A stretch of 5,480 nt of DNA, taken from assembly GCA_041569895.1 (NCBI GenBank), contig JBFFXF010000386.1, positions 1 through 5,480 on the forward strand, given 5' to 3'. Shown in pieces: positions 5,405-5,480 of this stretch. Numbering within the stretch: the first letter of the stretch is position 1; each line of letters begins with the position of its first letter. Position numbers and translations under genes: made by a program. The notes below the pieces were generated by a model. The model was not told the DNA's origin. It ran no database searches and worked only from the letters and a program-made list of their open reading frames with translations. The stretch is from JBFFXF01 sp041569895. Lineage in GTDB: Bacteria > Planctomycetota > UBA8108 > JACQVS01.

Positions 5405-5480
5405 CCCCGTCCCCGTCCCCGTCCCCGTCCCCGTCCCCGTCCCCGTCCCCGTCCCCGTCCCCGTCCCCGTCCCCGTCCCC
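5405..5480. repeat. Perfect CCCCGT hexanucleotide microsatellite at the window end
   Basis: Twelve complete CCCCGT units plus CCCC follow without a mismatch and run to the last base, so the true length is unknown. The array starts five bases after the sulfotransferase TGA (5397-5399). The minus strand reads as four-G runs separated by AC, which is a strong G-quadruplex pattern. The abrupt edge may be an assembly break in the repeat. Confidence 0.95.

Overview
The window is GC-rich, densely coding bacterial chromosome with four complete protein genes, short intergenic gaps and three kinds of simple or dispersed repeat. Shine-Dalgarno sites, sigma-70-like promoters and a secreted or membrane TPR protein point to a Gram-negative-type environmental bacterium. 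The AT-rich 9-bp minisatellite (CAGATTACA-like units) next to a CCACGAAGAC tag resembles dispersed repeats I associate with genomes of Planctomycetota, Acidobacteriota, Myxococcota and similar groups. That is recollection, not a search, so the phylum is left open.

Layout from left to right. Positions 1-253 hold no recognisable gene. They carry an array of 11-bp odd palindromes (GACCCTGGGTC), two tandem copies of a ~42-bp unit that runs into the acs stop codon, and a G-quadruplex-type motif. Positions 254-2197 (minus) encode a full-length acetyl-CoA synthetase (acs) with all core adenylate-forming motifs and a strong ribosome binding site. A near-consensus promoter for acs overlaps the end of the upstream gene. 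Positions 2282-3247 (minus) encode a divergent TIM-barrel protein of the sugar phosphate isomerase/epimerase (xylose isomerase-like) fold, in which several usual metal ligands are not evident. Positions 3248-3414 hold the 9-bp minisatellite and a probable intrinsic terminator. Positions 3415-4389 (minus) encode a membrane-anchored TPR-type protein with a signal-like N-terminus and a Lys/Ser/Thr-rich linker. A 173-bp divergent intergenic region carries two back-to-back extended -10 promoters. Positions 4563-5399 (plus) encode a PAPS-dependent sulfotransferase related to the heparan N-sulfotransferase type. Five bases after its stop begins a perfect CCCCGT hexanucleotide repeat that runs off the window end.

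Functional links are weak. Acs activates acetate to acetyl-CoA. The isomerase-like gene lies directly upstream on the same strand and could be co-transcribed with acs by read-through, but acs also has its own promoter. The TPR and sulfotransferase genes share a divergent promoter region, which may mean shared control and perhaps a cell-envelope context, but nothing shows a common pathway. I see no CRISPR array, RNA gene, insertion sequence or clear novel multi-gene system. The most unusual material is in the repeats and in the architecture of the TPR and TIM-barrel proteins.
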